Shown: positions 1-57,042 of the stretch, one piece after another
Layout: each line of letters starts with the position of its first letter
Numbering within the stretch: position 1 is the first letter of the stretch
Assembly (NCBI RefSeq): GCF_028389875.1
Contig: NC_084702.1
Span: 60,428,553-60,492,552, forward strand
Direction: 5' to 3'
Length of the DNA stretch: 64,000 nucleotides
From: Rhea pennata
Lineage: Eukaryota > Chordata > Aves > Rheiformes > Rheidae
Made by a program: the position numbers and the translations under genes
Notes under the pieces: generated by a model
Seen by the model: the letters and a program-made list of their open reading frames with translations, nothing else
What the model was told of the DNA's origin: nothing
The model's database searches: none

Positions 1-1099
1 TTAATTTTTATAACAAATTGGCATGCAACAGCTGAAATAGAAACTTCAGTTCCAGTCTGCCTTCATCCTCCGAAACAGGCTACCAGACATTTCAAAAGAC
101 AGTTAAAAACAGCTTCTGGTAATACAGTCTTAAAGTGTACTGTATGTAGGGTTTGGGTAACAGGAAACTTTCATGCATATGCTATGAAATGCATTTCTAC
201 ATAACGGTACAATAAAGGATTAAGAGGGGAAAAAGCAGCCAATAAAGGACGACTAGCCATTAATTTAAGCTTCAAGAAGTCAAAACTCATACGGAACATA
301 GTATTTATGAAGACTGAAGTTCTCATATATTAAGAATGCCAATTTGAAAGCCATGCCAAATGCACTGCAGACATCATCTGAGCTATTAAGCTAATGGAAG
401 CGATATATGTAGTAGCATACATTGGAAGCAATGTCAGTATTATATGTAGGGCATGTTCTTACATAACACACGTTACTGTCTTCTAAGATAATGCAAAAAG
501 AAGAAATAACTCACTGCTACTGCACTGAATTTGCCTTTGATTCTGGGAAGAAGTTGCTTTCCAGTAAGACCTCAGCTGCTGTTGTTCAAAACCCTGTAAG
601 AAGAAATTAATCACTTTTAATGGAAGATCAATGCATGCTCTTCTCATTTCTGCAAAACACAAGTTCTATCACACTGTGCAGCTTAATGCCTCCCTTCTTC
701 TGATGCCTTCCCACCAGTCTTATCCAGACTGAAAACTGTTTCAACAAGGAATAAGAAAATAGCTGCATGGAACATGCATGCAACAGCTCTTCCTTCCTTC
801 TGCAGTCCAAGAAAATACTTCGATGTTACCGAACAATATAAAACAAAATGGTTATGGAGCATAATGGAGCTCCCTTATCCTTGGTGGCCTATGAAGTCAG
901 CACAGGACAAAAATGCACAGAAGCAGAAAAGGGCCGTTTCCCCAGCGATGCACAGCACCGACCCTTCCGACCGGAATGCCAGCGATGACAGGAGGAGCCC
1001 GTGCAAGCAGGTTAACGGGCACCGGGAGGAGCAGCGCACAGCGCAGTCCAACTCTACAGCTCCTTCGCCCCCGACACAAAAAATCTGAGCAGCTCCTTC
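1..1099. other. Probable IPO11 first intron, no recognised coding sequence
   Basis: This AT-rich sequence lies on the downstream side (minus sense) of the 1100-1850 CpG island. In human the DIMT1 neighbour on this side is IPO11, transcribed away from DIMT1, so this stretch is probably IPO11 intron 1. I searched the minus strand for the importin-11 N-terminus and found nothing convincing. The only exon-like signal is at 515-593, listed separately. The assignment rests on synteny, not on sequence homology. Confidence 0.4.
515..593 (-). other. Candidate exon of an IPO11-side transcript
   Basis: On the minus strand a good acceptor (pyrimidine-rich tract ending TTCTTCTTACAG) is followed by 79 nt and a GTGAGT donor. 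The segment is open in one frame and would read GFEQQQLRSYWKATSSQNQR and a few more residues. It has no ATG, and joined to the 1432 donor the only ATG-led frame of the upstream exon would hit a stop. It is therefore best read as a possible 5' UTR or alternative exon of the minus-strand gene. I recognise no protein family in it. Confidence 0.25.
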
Positions 1100-1396
1100 C
1101 TCCAGCCGACTGCCTAACCCAAGCCAAACCGCCTCCTTCCTTTCGCTGCCGCTCCCCGCGGCCTGCCGCCGCCCGCCCCGGGAGCCCGCCCGCCCGGGCC
1201 CGGCGCCCAGCGGCCCAGCGGCCCCGCGCCGCGCCCGCCGAGCCCCGCGGCAGCCCAGCCCGCCCCGCCCCGCCCCGCGGGGGCGACAGGTCGCAGCCGA
1301 GGCTCGGCGGCCCCGCGCGCTCCCCGGCCCGGCCCGGGCCGGGCCGGCCCCGCCGCCGCGGCTCGCCCGTCCCGGCGCAGGGCCGCCGCCGCCCTC

Positions 1397-1426
1397 GGGG
1401 GGGTGGGGGGCGGGGGCGGGGCGGGG
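1397..1426 (+). other. G-run cluster, potential G-quadruplex
   Basis: Five plus-strand runs of four to seven G are separated by single bases, directly beside the candidate minus-strand donor at 1431. This meets the usual pattern for a very stable G-quadruplex on the plus strand, with a C-rich strand opposite. Folding is inferred from the pattern only. Confidence 0.5.
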
Positions 1427-1565
1427 CTCACCCACCGTTCGGCCCGCGGCGCCGCGCGCGGAGCGGGCCTGGCGCGCGCGACCCCCGCCTATTCCGAAGC
1501 TCGCGCCACGAGCTGGGACCAGCTGCTGCCGCTGCAGCACCCCGCCTCCCCCGGCGCGCCGCCGC

Positions 1566-1573
1566 TGACGTCA
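1566..1573. promoter_or_regulatory. Consensus cAMP response element
   Basis: TGACGTCA is a perfect palindromic CREB/ATF site. It lies inside the CpG island, 134 bp upstream (minus sense) of the candidate first-exon donor, a typical core-promoter position for CREB-bound housekeeping promoters. Confidence 0.6.
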
Positions 1574-1850
1574 TCGCCCCCGCGACACGCGACTAGCGCT
1601 CCCCGCGGCGCGTGCGGGCGCTCTCGGGGCCGTCGGGCAGCGGGCGAGCGAGCGCGGCGCGCCCTCCCGCGCGCAAGCGCCTGCCGCCTGGGCGGGGAAA
1701 GGGGCGGGGCTCCGGCGCGCGGCACCGCGTGACGCCGGCGGGCGGGGCGGGGCTGAGGTAGCGGCCGCGGGCGGGACGCTGGGGGCAGCTCTGACGTGTG
1801 AACGGTTGGCGGTAATGGCGGAGGGCGGAACGTGGGTTTCACACACGTGT

Positions 1851-3339
1851 TGCCTGGTTTGCCGAACTGCCGCAGCTGGACAGGGGAGAATGGTTTAAAG
1901 GAGCCATAGTACAAACGTGTCTTACACTTATGTAACAACTTACCCTGAATTTGAAAACATTTCAGGTGTCTAATGTTAAATAACTGGATTTTTTGATTGC
2001 TTTGGGGGTATAACAACCGCTGAAAAAGTACCTGATGAAATCTGTAAGGCAAACTCTGATAGCTGTACGTAGTACAACTGAAAAGGAGTTGGGGCTGCTG
2101 TGTGCAAGTGTAGCCCTGCCGGTCTTTCCCCTAGCTGTTTCAACTTCACCTTTTTCTTCCTTCATTTTTCCAGTATTCTACTCATCCACAGCTACCTGGC
2201 ATGGATGTTGTTGTGGGTTATTTACCTTTATCTCCATGCTGCCCCCCTCACTGCTCTGGCTGGTTAGACATTGTTTTATTGTGCAGATAATTGGCTCCCC
2301 CTTCCTGTTTGGTGCATCAAATAATGTACATTAGCTAAAGCGTTCCTTATCACATTAGGCGCATGTATATTCCCATATGTAAGAGTAAAGGCAGTATGTA
2401 AGAGAAAGGGGGAAATGACTTACAGCAGCATTCACGCGTTCTCAAATACGTCGTAACTGGCTAACACTCTTCAAACGCCAATCCAAATGGTCACATGGAC
2501 AAGTTAATAATGTTAAGTTGGCACTATTCTGTGTTGTATGCCAGGTGTTACAGGTGTACCAAGACACCTCAGTAACCTATCAAGAAAATGAAAATTATTC
2601 TGCTTGACCAGTAGACATCTTTATTTTTTGACTTTTCAAACAATTTGCAAAAACACAGAATTGAGCCTGACCGTTCATTGCTGGTGTCAATGCTGTGTGC
2701 CCAAGTACAAACCACCAGAGCAGTCCCTTTGGCAAAGTCAAACTTGGTAACCACTAAGGTAACCACTAAGAAATGTTGACATCGTACTGAAATTTGCCAG
2801 CAGACGCTAGCACAAGTAGAGCTATTGCAGATGCAGGTAGAGACTTGACTTTCCCAGTGGCATCACCCCACTCTGATTTCAGAGCAGCTGACAGTTCCAG
2901 TAAAATGACAAATGAACCCTGTCAGCTTCACTGGTCATTGATCGACAGCCATCAGGATTTGAGCCACTGATCAAATGTTAAAATATACCTACCTTTTAGG
3001 TGTATTTGAAGATTAGGTTAAATTTTAAGATTAGGCATATATTTATTATTAAGAGAAGCGGGAAAATAACTTGGAGCAAGAAAAACTGCTTTTCCTAATG
3101 GGTACTTCTGTCTGGAAAGCGACCTATAATGCTATTTTTTTTAAATTAACGTTTTGCTAAACTGTGCTGTTTCGATGACTACGTGGCTTGGCTCTTTCTA
3201 ATGACTCGGTTGAAGAGTCTATTCTTGAGACAACTCGGGATAAAAGATACCTGATGCCTTGTGCTACCGTTTAGCCTTAAAGTTTCTTTTTTAACCTTGA
3301 AAGACAGCACAAGTGCAAAGTCCCATGCACTTCCGCAGG
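1851..3339. other. Intergenic spacer between two CpG islands
   Basis: No exon, RNA gene or recognisable mobile element was found. The only structure noticed is a two-copy 12-bp tandem repeat, GGTAACCACTAA, at 2746-2769. The open frames here have no homology I recognise and no splice context. Confidence 0.5.
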
Positions 3340-3576
3340 TGCAAGGCAGCCGGGATCAGGAGCGCTGGCAGGACGCGGCAGACCTGGCACAGAGGGGCCC
3401 CCACGCCCCGCAGGCCCAGCTGCCCCGGCCCCGGCCCCGGCCCGGGCCCCGGCCGCGCCCCTCCGTTCCCCGCGCAGCCGCAGCGAAGACGGCCCTGCCC
3501 CTTCTCGGGCCCTGCCCCTTCTCGGGCCCCGCCCCCCGTGACGCGCAATCCCGGCGCCAACGAGTCCCGCCGCGGT

Positions 3577-3595
3577 GCTCCCTGGGAGCTGTAGT
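3577..3595 (-). promoter_or_regulatory. ZNF143/Staf-type binding site
   Basis: The minus strand reads ACTACAGCTCCCAGGGAGC, matching the ACTACANNTCCCAGNNNGC form of the vertebrate ZNF143 (Staf)/THAP11 element. It lies 54 bp before the DIMT1 start codon. Such sites are common in CpG-island promoters of housekeeping and divergent genes. Confidence 0.65.
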
Positions 3596-3648
3596 CCCTG
3601 GGGCCTACGGCAGGAGGCGGCCGCACGCGTGGCGGCCGGGCGCTCGCC

Positions 3649-9220
<5,572 letters not shown>

Positions 9221-9954
9221 GTTCTCTCAGAAGAATGAAAGATACTCCATATTTTGTCATTAAGTCTTACTGAAGCCAGAGTGACTGCAGTGGGACAATA
9301 TCTCTTTGCAAAAGCAACATGCAGAATATGGCATGCATATTCTGAGTCTTTTTAAGAACATTACATTCAATTTTATTACAGATAACAGGAAGAAGCTGCT
9401 GCTCTGTATTTTAAGAGTGTTAAATTCTTTCAGGACCAAAGTGGGGTGTTGGACTTCCATGTGACTGCATATTTTTAAATATATCCTACTGACACGTTGG
9501 TCGATGCTGTCGTAACTGAGATTTGTGTTCTCTGTTCATGGACTTACATCTCTGGATATTCTTGCAGTATTCACAGTACAACTCTGACTTCTCATTTGAG
9601 CAAAAAAACCCCAGATTTATAGCCATTTAATTTGTTTGTTTTTAAGTATACTTAAACAGTTTCTTTTTATTTGAAATGCTTGTCTTTTCCATTTGTGCTT
9701 TGATAGGTACAAGCAATCCAAGTCTTTTTAGAAACCTGCTTCCTGCTTCTCTTGCAGAAATCTCAGTATGTTTTTCAGAAACAAAGGGTATCTTCTGGGC
9801 TTAGTTTTGGTTACAAAAATGTTACTGAGGTTACCTAAAATTACCACTGTCCAACTTCTTTAGCCTTTCCTCACTGCCATCAACCTGTTCTAGGAAACAG
9901 CAGTAAAGTACCAGGTGATCAGCACTCATAGGCAAGGACAGAAGTTTTCTTGTC

Positions 9955-9983
9955 AAAAAAAAAAAAAAAAAATGGGGGGGGGG
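9955..9983 (+). repeat. A18-T-G10 compound homopolymer
   Basis: Eighteen A, one T, then ten G in the inferred DIMT1 3' UTR. Such a sharp purine switch is uncommon and is slippage-prone. Confidence 0.85.
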
Positions 9984-10141
9984 CAGCTTGAATTGATAAT
10001 TGAGAAATCTACTTTGCTGTTCAAGACAATGGGGAGTTTCAGCATAGATCAGAGCTTTTAATGGACTTCAACGCAGTGCATTCCTGTGTTTGATTGAAAA
10101 CACTCGCTGAAGTATCTCAATATAGTTTGAACTATATCTTT

Positions 10142-10155
10142 GTTACCAAGGTAAC
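10142..10155. promoter_or_regulatory. X-box-like inverted repeat (RFX-type)
   Basis: GTTACCAAGGTAAC has perfect 6-bp inverted arms around AA and fits the RFX dimer consensus GTNRCC-N(0-3)-RGYAAC. It lies in the inferred DIMT1 3' UTR, away from the known promoters. Binding is not demonstrated. Confidence 0.5.
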
Positions 10156-10334
10156 GGGAAAGTTTACCTAAGGAAGATTGTATTAACTCTGTATAACAGC
10201 CATTTAAAAAAAAATCCACTTTGTTCTATCTTAGGATTCAGAAAAAGATTAACTCTGTGCCATGATGCCAGGGTGAAGGCATGACTCTGTACTAATGAAC
10301 ATGACATTTGTTTTATATATGGCATATGTCCTTC

Positions 10335-10340
10335 AATAAA
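10335..10340 (+). terminator. DIMT1: Polyadenylation signal for DIMT1
   Basis: AATAAA lies about 1.1 kb after the stop and is the first canonical signal on the plus strand after the DIMT1 coding end. Cleavage would be expected about 15-25 nt downstream. Confidence 0.6.
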
Positions 10341-10360
10341 TACAATAGCATATAGAGAAA

Positions 10361-12370
10361 AGGCATGAGATTAGCAAAAATCTTCTCCAAAATTAATTTC
10401 ATTTTTTTCAAGTCTAACCAGTGATGCAAGGAAACATTCACACTTGAGTCACTGATTCAGGAGCATCTCCTTGAATTTGCAGACATCCTGAAACCGTGGC
10501 TTGGAAAACTGAAATGCTCATTTAATTTATAATGTCATGATTCTAGTGCTACTTCCCTGCATACAGAATACATTTATGAATGATGATAAGTAAGCACAGA
10601 AATATGCCAAGACCAATATAGAAGAAACACATGGTAGAGATCTGGGTCACACTTCTCAAAATACTTTCAAATGCTTTTACAGGATCAAAAACAAATGCTC
10701 TTCTGTGTCCAATTCAAGTAATACCAGTCCATCATAGCAATGGGCTGCAGGACATGAAGTGCCACAAAGAGCCACGTTACTTTCGTATCTAAATTCTCAC
10801 TGTTTCAGTATTGGTGTTGAGCTCATCTTTATAGCACAGGCCTGTAACACAGCCTGTTTCTTAACATCCCTCCTGCTAGAGGCACAGTTTTATATCTGCT
10901 GCTTGACAGGACTAGATAGATTATTTAAAAAGCTTAGTAAAAAGCTCCTGAACTCTTAACTGCCTCTCTTCCTTTGGAGGATTTAAAAAGTAACTGTACT
11001 ATCTACAGTTACTACGGTCAGCAAAATGCTTCAGGGAACTTCTTCCTAAATTACAAGCTTGCACAGAATGGTCATTTCCAAAAGTAAATAATCATTCTGA
11101 AATCAGAGGCCTTTGAAATATTTTGTAAAATGTAACTCAGACATGTTTACAAACTCTTAAAACCCTTCCCAAAGCAAAATATAACTTGCATAGAAGTAAA
11201 TTCCCATCTGTAATTCATTTTAATAGCTTAATTTATTAAACACATTGTGTAAAATCTACATGGTTGTTTCAGTTTTCATGTTTACACATAAGAGGTTTTT
11301 TGCTTTTTTTTTTAAACCATGATGTGACAAAAGCTTCCCATAGCCTACCTTCCTATGGGAGATACAAACATTAAACACTACGAGAATTCCTGGCTCATTT
11401 AACTCTCTTTTCACTGCCTTCCCTTAATTTCCCTTCAGCCCTGGCACAAACAGGCTTATATTCCAAAAGTGCTTTTTAAAAAGTTCCAAGGGAAAGTCTG
11501 CTGATACAAACTCCTGGAAACAGGGAGAACTCCTAGAGAGGTCTACAATTCTTCATTTGACAAGAAGTTCTTACAGGAAAGGTCAATCTTTCGGGGATAC
11601 AGACTTGCAAAAAATGAGTGCCACCACCTAAAAAGTGCCAACACACATGGCACCATTTGTGAGAATTCGGGTACTTCTGGGATTTCTATTAACACTAGGT
11701 AGAAGTACTGTGCAAATCCTCAAATAATGTAATTTCACCTCACTTTTTAGCTGCTGGCACTGCACAAAAGGAAAAATAGGTATTAGCTACTTTCTTTAAA
11801 GCAACAGAACTACTCAACTACCTGCAAACTACAGTTAATGTACATGTAAGTCTGTCATGCATCAAAAGCCAAATTTTAACAGTATGTAAAAGGGTACTAT
11901 GGATTTCTTTAGCAGGATCCCTGAACTCTGACAGTTATCCTAACTGTATGTAGAGGTCAGACTGCACCTTTATTCTGACAGCATTATCACACTATACCAC
12001 ATATTGTATATCTGCATTACCCTAAGATACAACTCTCTTCAGTACTTTAACATTACCTTTTATTATACATCAACTAATTTATATTTTTTTTTCTTTTTTT
12101 TCTTTTTCTTTTTTTTTTTTTTTTACAGAGAAAATGTTAGAATTATATAGCCACTCTTTATGGTATTCAAATAAATCTAGATTCCAGATTTTTACAAGGA
12201 GGATGGAATGTCCAGCTGTTTGTCCACTGTAACAGCTCTTGCAGTTCCTGTTCAAATGATATGGCACATCCTGTGAAATGAACTAGCCACCAAAAAAAAA
12301 AAAAAGTCTCAAAACACATTAAAAATGTACACACACTAAGAGTAATTTACATTGACAAATAAGGAATGTT
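10361..12370 (-). other. Convergent intergenic zone, possible extended KIF2A 3' UTR
   Basis: This AT-rich, coding-free stretch lies between the tails of DIMT1 and KIF2A. Further minus-strand AATAAA signals occur at 12059-12064, 11969-11974 and 11232-11237, so longer KIF2A 3' UTR forms are possible. There is a T-rich low-complexity tract at 12084-12124. No RNA gene was recognised. Confidence 0.5.
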
Positions 12371-12371
12371 G

Positions 12372-12377
12372 TTTATT
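12372..12377 (-). terminator. KIF2A: Candidate proximal polyadenylation signal of KIF2A
   Basis: TTTATT on the plus strand is AATAAA in the sense of KIF2A, about 545 nt after its stop codon. It is the nearest canonical signal. The distal candidates at 12059, 11969 and 11232 cannot be excluded. Confidence 0.45.
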
Positions 12378-12921
12378 AAGGCTGTGCTTCATAAAAGAGG
12401 ATGTTTAGGGTTAAGTAGCCTTCATCAAGGCACAGAATGGGAAAAGGTGAGCACAGCCATCTGTAGAAGAGAAGTTATGTACAACCACTAGTGAGGTGTG
12501 CATGCACGCAAACACAATTTAAAACTGCACAGCTGGTTTTGTAGCAAAACTGAACATAGTTAAAAGGAAATACTGTGACATTTTTAATGGCCACAGTTTT
12601 ACTTCATTATTAAAAACATGGCAAATATTTCCAAAACATAAAATTCACAATTTGAATAAATGAAATATTTTAAACAAAGTGCTTCACAGATCTGAACCCT
12701 GCATGGTTGTGCTGTCTGGTCTAGAAGCATTTTGTAGACATCATAGGAGCATTTCACACAAAACTGAAAATGTCATTCAGGTGAATAAGAAACAGGACAT
12801 TTCCACAGACATTTCTAAAGTTTTTACACTTTCAAGTAGTTGAGTTCTTACAGCCACTGGGTTTTGTAACAAATGTGTGCTACAGCAGTTTCGTGGATTC
12901 CTTTAGCAGCAAAAGCCCATT
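12378..12921 (-). other. KIF2A: KIF2A proximal 3' UTR (inferred)
   Basis: This noncoding sequence follows the KIF2A TGA up to the nearest AATAAA. Its length is inferred from that signal. Confidence 0.55.
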
Positions 12922-53489
<40,568 letters not shown>

Positions 53490-54365
53490 TTAGTCACAGA
53501 ATATGAGAATTGGAAGAAGCCACCTGTCCAATCGTATCTAATACATACTATTGTAAGTCATGTAACTGCTTTAAAAAACTGAACACATTTAACCTTAATG
53601 GTATTAAGTTGTCTGCCTCTGCTATTCAGAAAGTTGCACTAGTACCTCACTCTCAAACTTTTTAATTTCCAAATTACATACATTCACCATCACTTGGTGC
53701 TCTGTCCTTTATTTTAGAGCTTGTACAAAGAAATCTGTACAAGAATGGCAAGCCTACCTGTATCTGTTTCAGTATGAATAATACCATCTTTTATTAACAC
53801 TGACAACCAGGAAAAGATGCAATATTCCACATGAGGTTCAGACTGCTTTGCACAGCAACACTGATTACAAAATTACAATAATTCTAAAATCATACTCACT
53901 TTTCCCCTTGTGACTTCACATTGTTTGTCCATAATTATTCTGTGATGAACTTGACCATCAAGATTTTTCTCCTGCCATTTACCATTTATGATCTCCCAAA
54001 TTATAACAGAAGCACATGATCGTTTACTTTGTGCTGTTACACTGCTGTATCCCAACTGTTTTATTTTATATTTCCTCTTGCATTATATAATTCTCCAGAG
54101 ATAATAACTTCCACTCTCATATAGTAATCAAGTTTACCAAGAACAATGTTATTATTTGTGTTATGATCATATATAGTGGATCAAAAAAACATGCAACCAA
54201 TTCCAAACTGATCCCAAATGGAATACTACTGGTGAGAACTACAAGTACACTTTCATCACCTGTCTATACATTATAGCTTTCATATTAAATTTCATCTTAA
54301 TAATTTTTCATGCTATATGAAACAATTTACTGAAATCCAGAGAAACTTATGACTGACCTTCAATA
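53490..54365 (-). mobile_element. Ancient, decayed CR1-like LINE copy
   Basis: Read in reverse complement, several blocks in the right order resemble CR1-family LINEs: the 3' end near 53494 (ACAGAAT...ATTGGAAG), a GCAATATTCCACATGAGG block near 53830, and near 54215-54345 the CAAACTGATCCCAAATGG and GAAATCCAGAG blocks of the reverse transcriptase region. Divergence is high and indels are frequent, with no usable frame. The boundaries are approximate. Confidence 0.55.
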
Positions 54366-56094
54366 ATGGGTTAATACTGGTAATGCTATGCAAAGCCTCT
54401 CACATACTGACACAGCCCCACAGGGCCTCCAAGATGAAGTCACATCACACTGGGGAGTTACAGGACTACATTTATCCTGTTTATCTCTAAGATTGCTACG
54501 AACACCTCAGCAACACGAAACTGTCTTCAACTGTTTGTTACTACTTCTGTAGTTGAAGCACTATTAATTCCTACAGTGCTGCTAGTAAATTTGCATTTTT
54601 TTTCCTGTCTTAAAGCAAAATCAAGGAGGGTAAGCTTAAATCACCTCTGAAACTGATGTTAATGTGATGGTTAATTACTCCATGACATAAAATTCTTTTA
54701 TTCAGTTAGGCTGGTTTTGTCATTGCTGTACTGGAATATTTTTTCTTTTAGGGGTGAGGGGAGGCAAGTTCTACGAGAATCTATCACTTTGCTGTTATTG
54801 AAACTACAGCAACAGCATAGCCTAGGAACACCCTTCTCATTCTCCAGTAGCAACCATTACTAGTTTGAAACAAAAAAAATCCAAGTCATGGAGACCACCT
54901 CTGTGCTTTCTTTTCAGACCATAGAACTTTTAGAACAACTGGTACAGATTGGGCCACATCCACAATTCCCAGGATAGCACTTTGCACCACTGCTCACAAC
55001 TACACCACTAAGTGCTTAGCACAGACCCCTCAGTTTTGTCTGCATTAGCAAGTAGTGTACTGCAACAGCAGCAAATCTACAAAGTAAAAGTTAGTGCTGA
55101 GGATCCAACATTCATAGTCTGTGTGTTTTGGAGGAGACTGGAGGGTTACTTCAGACTTGTTCTGGTGCTGCAGACTGAACACCCATTAGCTATTGAAGTG
55201 CATCACTTCTGTTTCTGGAGTGTGCCTTCCAGCTAAATTTAATCCAAAAGGAATTTAGTATGCTCCAAGACCACTTTCAAAATGACCGGAAGCACAGTGT
55301 AAGTAAGTAAGGGACAATCTAAAGATAAACATCCCAAGTGCTTTCTTGATCTGAACTGAAATGCTTGTATATGTGTGTCCCTATGGTCCTAAGAAGCACC
55401 CTTACAGCCCTGAGACGTATCTCTTAATTTTTTACGGTATTTAACTTTGACCTACCCAAAATAGTGAAAAAGTTGTATTACAACCTGCCACTGTGACACT
55501 GCGAGAGCACAGAACAGGAGCACATGCTGGATATGCTGGGATGTGCGACAGAACTTGTAAACGCAGCATCACTGTCCAGGGTAAAGACAGCCAAAATGAT
55601 GTAGCTCCGGCCTATTCTCACCAACAGTCAACGATGCTTGGGTTTTTTTTTTATAGAAGATAGCCATCTGATTCACTCCACATGAGAGCCTGGAAGTGAA
55701 CTAGCATGCATACAGTGAGAATGATCATGGTAACAGGACCCTAGACTAAAGTAAGGAGCAAGATTAAAAATTTACAGTGCATACATAGCCATAACACTCA
55801 GCAGCTGGGAAACATTTTAATCCTCTCTGCAAGAAGATTTTATGCAAACAAGCACTAAGAAAGGAGGGGACTGGGAAAGCAGAACAGCATTTTCTTTTGT
55901 GATAGAGATCTTCCAAAACATCAGCTCAAAAATTAAATGTTAGTTCCAGCCAGATACTCAATTATAGTCTGAATTATACTAGGTTTGGGGTCTCATCCTT
56001 TGGAAAGACAGCCTTTCAGGTAGTGAGATGCCATGACAATTGTAAGAAACTTCAAAAGCACCTCTTAAAAAATGAGTGAAAAATGAGAAGAACT

Positions 56095-56945
56095 TCAATC
56101 TAGACAGAAGAAAGACAGGGTACTCAGAGAAAAATAAGAAAAATACTCTAATTTATGTGTACAAAATGCTGAAATTGAAACTAGCAGTTACAACTCAAGA
56201 AAGAGATCTTTAAGTTATCACTTAACATTCTCCAAAATCATTGGCTCAATATGCAGCTGCAACAAAAAAGAGCTGATAAATGTTGGCCACCATCAGAAAG
56301 CTAGAGAATAAAACCGAGAGTCACTCTGAAATTACCTAAAGCTTTAGTGCATCCACATCTTAAGTACGATGTGTAGCACTAGTCCTCACACCTTAAAAAA
56401 GATGTAATAGAACTAGAGAAGGTAAAGAGAAGAGCAACTAAGATGACCAAGAGAAGGAAGCAAGCAGAAATTAAGAATGCTGAGATTTTCCACTTTTAAG
56501 GACTAGGATGAAGGTGGATTTGGTTGAGCTTTACAAAATCACAAAGGAAAGGATAAGTGGAAACTGTTATTCACTGAATCTTGTAATACCAGAACTAGGA
56601 GCGCTCTCTTAAAGGAGATCAGTTTCAAGTAGATAAAAGAGACAATGTACTTTCCTATGCAGCAAGCAGTGAACTTAGAGATCTTGCTTCCACAGGAGAT
56701 TTTGGAAGTAGAGAGTGTTAGTTGGTTCTGAAAGGTACTCAGTAAATTCACAGACAAGAGGTCCATAGGCAGAGTGATACCTCTAACATCCCTATTACAA
56801 TTCTGGATATTGGGGGCACATAAAGGCATCAGACTACAGACAGTGGCACAGCCTGCTTGCATTCCCTAAACAACATCTCCTACTGCCACTGGGCTAGGTG
56901 AACCACCAGCCTGAATGGCCGCTAGGACATTTCTTAAGTTCTTAC
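56095..56945 (+). mobile_element. Ancient CR1-type LINE copy, 3' part
   Basis: On the plus strand the order of blocks matches the 3' half of old CR1/L3-like elements: CTCAAGAAAGAGATCT, CACATCTTAAGTACG, AAAAAAGATGTAATAGAACT with AGAGAAGGTAAAGAGAAG, the end-region GGTCCATAGGCAG, and the terminal ACTGGGCTAGGTGAACCA with TGGCCG...TTCTTA. The coding frame is destroyed. Similar old copies are widespread in sauropsids. Confidence 0.7.
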
Positions 56946-57010
56946 GGGTAGTGGTTTGCTTAGTTTAAGAAGGAACCTTCAAAATGCAGAAGCACTTCAT
57001 ACAGGATTAA

Positions 57011-57042
57011 CAAACAAAACAAAACAAACAAACAAACAAACA
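57011..57042. repeat. AAAC-type tetranucleotide repeat
   Basis: CAAAC/AAAC units repeated for about 32 bp. Confidence 0.8.

Larger units (their letters stand above)
1100..1850 (-). promoter_or_regulatory. IPO11: CpG island, probable IPO11 promoter
   Basis: The island is extremely GC- and CpG-rich against an AT-rich background. It carries GC boxes (for example GGGGCGGGG around 1697 and 1745), a perfect CRE TGACGTCA at 1566-1573 and an E-box CACGTG at 1844-1849. There is no TATA box. On the minus strand a GTGAGC donor follows position 1432, so a noncoding first exon of roughly 1432-1600 is plausible. Assignment to IPO11 comes from the conserved KIF2A-DIMT1-IPO11 order in vertebrates. The long open frames inside the island on both strands are GC artefacts. 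Confidence 0.5.
9221..10360 (+). other. DIMT1: DIMT1 3' UTR (inferred)
   Basis: This runs from the DIMT1 stop to just beyond the first AATAAA in the sense strand (10335-10340). It contains an 18-A run followed by T and a 10-G run (9955-9983) and an X-box-like inverted repeat (10142-10155). The extent is inferred from the signal only. Confidence 0.6.

Noticed and set aside
875-1596. Long overlapping open frames on both strands (up to 227 codons)
   Set aside because: They lie in an extremely GC-rich CpG island where stop codons are rare. Composition is Ala/Arg/Gly/Pro-rich with no recognisable domain, and both strands are open at once.
2746-2769. Two copies of GGTAACCACTAA
   Set aside because: Only two short units, with no CRISPR-like spacing or further copies nearby.
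11336-11357. Inverted repeat TCCCATAG/CTATGGGA
   Set aside because: Eight-bp arms in intergenic AT-rich sequence. Expected by chance at this scale, with no precursor-like flanking pairing.
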